From NCBI GenBank assembly GCA_005883235.1, contig VAYE01000156.1, positions 1 through 6,246 on the forward strand: a stretch of 6,246 nt of DNA, read 5' to 3'. Both the position numbers and the translations under genes were made by a program. Shown here piece by piece: positions 4,841-6,246 of this stretch (its first letter is position 1; every line of letters starts with the position of its first letter). The stretch is from Actinomycetota bacterium. Its GTDB lineage: Bacteria > Actinomycetota > Thermoleophilia > Gaiellales > Gaiellaceae. The notes under the pieces were generated by a model, which did not search any database, was not told the DNA's origin, and saw only the letters and a list, made by a program, of their open reading frames with translations.

Positions 4841-5161
4841 ATGGAGGCCGCACTAAGAGCGATCGCGGCGACCCGTAGGCGCCAGATCCTCTCGCTCGTT
4901 CGAGACGGCGAGCTCTCCGCGGGTGAGATCGCGGGGCACTTCGACGTGACGAGGCCGGCGGTCTCGCAGCATCTGAACGTCCTGAAGGAGGCCGGGCTCG
5001 TGAGCGAGCGACGCAACGGGACGAAGCGTCTCTACCGGGCGCGACCCGAGGGGCTCGCCCAGCTGAAGGCGTTCCTGGAGGAGTTCTGGGATGAGCGCCT
5101 CGACGCACTCAAGCGCGAGGCAGAAAGAGAGGAGAGGGAGAAGCATGGAAGCGACAAGTGA
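4841..5161 (+). CDS. ArsR-family winged-helix transcriptional repressor
   Basis: 106 aa. The ATG at 4841 lacks a ribosome site but sits at the predicted transcript start. The body is a compact winged helix: a first helix with RRRQILSLV (12-20), ELSAGEIAGHF (24-34), the recognition helix RPAVSQHLNVLKEAGLV (38-54) and a wing with RRNGTKRLYRA (57-67). A charged helical tail (about 70-106) probably serves dimerisation. The protein has no Cys, so it lacks the metal-sensing site of classical ArsR/SmtB members. It belongs to the metal-independent branch commonly paired with SRPBCC genes. It overlaps the following gene by 17 nt, which indicates co-translation. The dyad over its promoter suggests autorepression. 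The inducing signal is unknown. Confidence 0.93.
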   Translation: MEAALRAIAATRRRQILSLVRDGELSAGEIAGHFDVTRPAVSQHLNVLKEAGLVSERRNGTKRLYRARPEGLAQLKAFLEEFWDERLDALKREAEREEREKHGSDK

Positions 5162-5615
5162 GACCACCTCGGTCGAGCGGGAGATCGCGATCGCCGCGAC
5201 CCCCGAGACGGTGTGGCAGTTCCTCGTCGACCCGGACAAGGCGACCCGGTGGATGGGGCAGACCGCCTCGTTCGACGCGCGGCCGGGCGGCGCCTACCGC
5301 ATCGGCGTCATCCCCGGCCACACCGCGAGCGGCGAGTTCGTCGAGCTCGACCCGCCTCGCCGGCTCGTCTACACGTGGGGGTGGGAGCCCGGCGACGACG
5401 GGCCGAACCCGGTGCCGCCCGGCTCGAGCACGATCGAGATCGAGCTCGTCCCGGCCGGCGAGGGCACGACGCTGCGGTTCAAGCACCGCGACCTGCCGAG
5501 CGCCGAGGCGGCCGAGTCGCACGCGCACGGCTGGGATCACTACCTCGAGCGGCTCGTTGTCGCAGCGCGCGGCGACGACCCCGGTCCCGATCCGTGGGTC
5601 AGCGGAGAGATGTGA
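5145..5615 (+). CDS. SRPBCC/AHSA1-domain protein
   Basis: 156 aa. ATG at 5145 was chosen because GGAGAGGGAG (5131-5140) precedes it by 4 nt; an in-frame upstream extension would run back through the repressor gene. AHSA1/START-like features are EREIAIAATPETVWQFLVDP (11-30), the conserved Trp36, GGAYRI (48-53), the strand pair SGEFVELDPPRRLVYTWGW (62-80), TTLRFKHRDLP (108-118) and the C-terminal helix GWDHYLERL (129-137). The fold forms a hydrophobic cavity that in related proteins binds lipids or small aromatic ligands, or Hsp90 in Aha1. The pairing with an ArsR-type gene is common and suggests ligand binding or detoxification under that repressor; no ligand can be named. The stop overlaps the next start (TGATG). 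The protein is cytoplasmic, with no signal peptide. Confidence 0.9.
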   Translation: MEATSETTSVEREIAIAATPETVWQFLVDPDKATRWMGQTASFDARPGGAYRIGVIPGHTASGEFVELDPPRRLVYTWGWEPGDDGPNPVPPGSSTIEIELVPAGEGTTLRFKHRDLPSAEAAESHAHGWDHYLERLVVAARGDDPGPDPWVSGEM

Positions 5616-5938
5616 TGGTGCAGGCGCTCTTCGACCGGGTGTCGGAGCGCCTGCTCGGCGAGGACGCGGAGCTCGAGCGAACACGAATGTTCAGCTCCGA
5701 AGGGCTCAAGACTGCGGGCAAGTTCTTCGCCATGGTCTCGAGGGGCGAGCTCGTCGTGAAGCTCCCGCGCGAGCGGGTCGACGAGCTCGTCGCGGCCGGG
5801 GCGGGGCATCGCTTCGACCCCGGCCACGGCCGGCTGATGAAGGAGTGGGTCGCGCTTCGACCTGCCGACGAGCCGGCATGCGCCGCGTACATGGGCGAGG
5901 CGCGCAGCTTCGTCGGGGCTCGCGCGAACGGGAGCTAG
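5615..5938 (+). CDS. TfoX N-terminal-domain protein
   Basis: 107 aa. The ATG overlaps the previous stop (TGATG, 5613-5617) and has GGAG (5604-5607) 7 nt upstream. It matches the stand-alone TfoX_N family: RMFSSEGLKTAGKFFAMV (24-41), LVVKLPRERVDEL (46-58) and GHRFDPGHGRLMKEWVAL (64-81). TfoX of gamma-proteobacteria is a competence regulator, but these short single-domain proteins are widespread and mostly of unknown role, so no competence function is claimed. As third gene of a tightly coupled operon it should be made together with the repressor and the SRPBCC protein. Its TAG stop shares CTAG with the stop of the convergent gene. Confidence 0.88.
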   Translation: MVQALFDRVSERLLGEDAELERTRMFSSEGLKTAGKFFAMVSRGELVVKLPRERVDELVAAGAGHRFDPGHGRLMKEWVALRPADEPACAAYMGEARSFVGARANGS

Positions 5939-6246
5939 GCCGGAGTCGGAAGGCCTTCGATGGCGTGCAGGGCGCGCGCCATCTCGTCCTCGTCCAGCGC
6001 GACGTCCTCGAGCTCGCCGGCGAAGTACTTGTCGTACGCGCCCATGTCGAAATGGCCGTGGCCGGAGAGGTTGAAGAGGATCGTGCGCTCCTCGCCCGCC
6101 TCGTCGGCCTGCTTCGCCACTTGCAGCGTCCCGTGGATCGCGTGCGCGGCCTCGGGCGCCGGGATGATTCCCTCGCTCCCCGCGAAGAGGACGGCCGAGG
6201 CGAAGACGTCGTTCTGGAGGTAGGCCTCGGCGCGGATCAGCTCGTC
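5935..6246 (-). CDS. TrpB-like PLP-dependent enzyme, C-terminal part
   Basis: Partial gene: the minus-strand frame is open to the right edge, giving 103 codons plus TAG, and the N-terminus with the PLP lysine lies outside. The visible part begins DELIRAEAYLQNDVFASAV and contains SEGIIPAPEAAHAI followed by TILFNLSGHGHFDM. These match the C-terminal part of TrpB2-type tryptophan synthase beta chains, including the SGHGHFD segment near the cofactor phosphate side. TrpB makes L-tryptophan from indole and L-serine; TrpB2-like members may act without TrpA or on other substrates. No trpA is visible, so a true tryptophan role is unproven. The stop overlaps the convergent TfoX-domain gene stop. Confidence 0.88.
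   Translation of the reverse strand, partial: DELIRAEAYLQNDVFASAVLFAGSEGIIPAPEAAHAIHGTLQVAKQADEAGEERTILFNLSGHGHFDMGAYDKYFAGELEDVALDEDEMARALHAIEGLPTPA

Noticed and set aside
4841..5161. Metal-sensing ArsR/SmtB repressor
   Set aside because: The protein has no Cys, so the usual metal-binding motif is absent.
5109..5684. Minus-strand 191-codon frame opposite the SRPBCC gene
   Set aside because: Antisense shadow. The plus-strand frame has family motifs, a ribosome site and operon overlaps.

Overview
The window is GC-rich DNA with dense, short, often overlapping genes. Codon use strongly favours G/C at third positions, and GTG starts are frequent. The protein types point to a high-GC actinobacterium, most likely of the Thermoleophilia (Gaiella/Solirubrobacter-like). 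These types are Thr/Ser-stalked Calx-beta proteins, small CxCx4C proteins in multiple copies, and an ArsR–SRPBCC operon. The lineage is an inference from gene style; no rRNA or marker gene is present.

Left part (1-2745, + strand): the window opens inside an O-antigen ligase/polymerase-like membrane protein. A plausible promoter follows, then two tandem paralogous genes for exported proteins. Each has an N-terminal hydrophobic segment, a Thr/Ser-rich stalk, an almost invariant Cys-containing connector and one C-terminal Calx-beta domain. Next comes a small exported protein made of two CX18C repeats. Together this looks like a cell-surface or extracellular gene set, although only the first gene has a family with a known role in surface polysaccharide.

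Middle (2791-4793): a small zinc-ribbon protein lies on the minus strand and converges on the repeat protein. Divergent from it is a two-domain GNAT acetyltransferase. Its stop codon overlaps the stop of a minus-strand small CxCx4C protein, and a paralogue of that protein runs head-to-head from it on the plus strand. No pathway links these genes.

Right part (4795-6246): a 38-bp dyad covers a promoter directly upstream of an ArsR-type repressor gene. The repressor gene overlaps an SRPBCC/AHSA1 gene, which in turn overlaps a TfoX N-terminal-domain gene: a three-gene, translationally coupled operon that is probably autoregulated. The last gene shares a CTAG stop-codon overlap with the convergent, truncated 3' end of a TrpB-like PLP enzyme gene.

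The most distinctive signals are the tandem stalked Calx-beta pair with its near-identical connector DNA and internal 48-nt repeats, the CX18C repeat protein, the divergent CxCx4C paralogue pair, and the dyad/promoter/leaderless-start arrangement at arsR. No mobile element, CRISPR array or RNA gene was seen.
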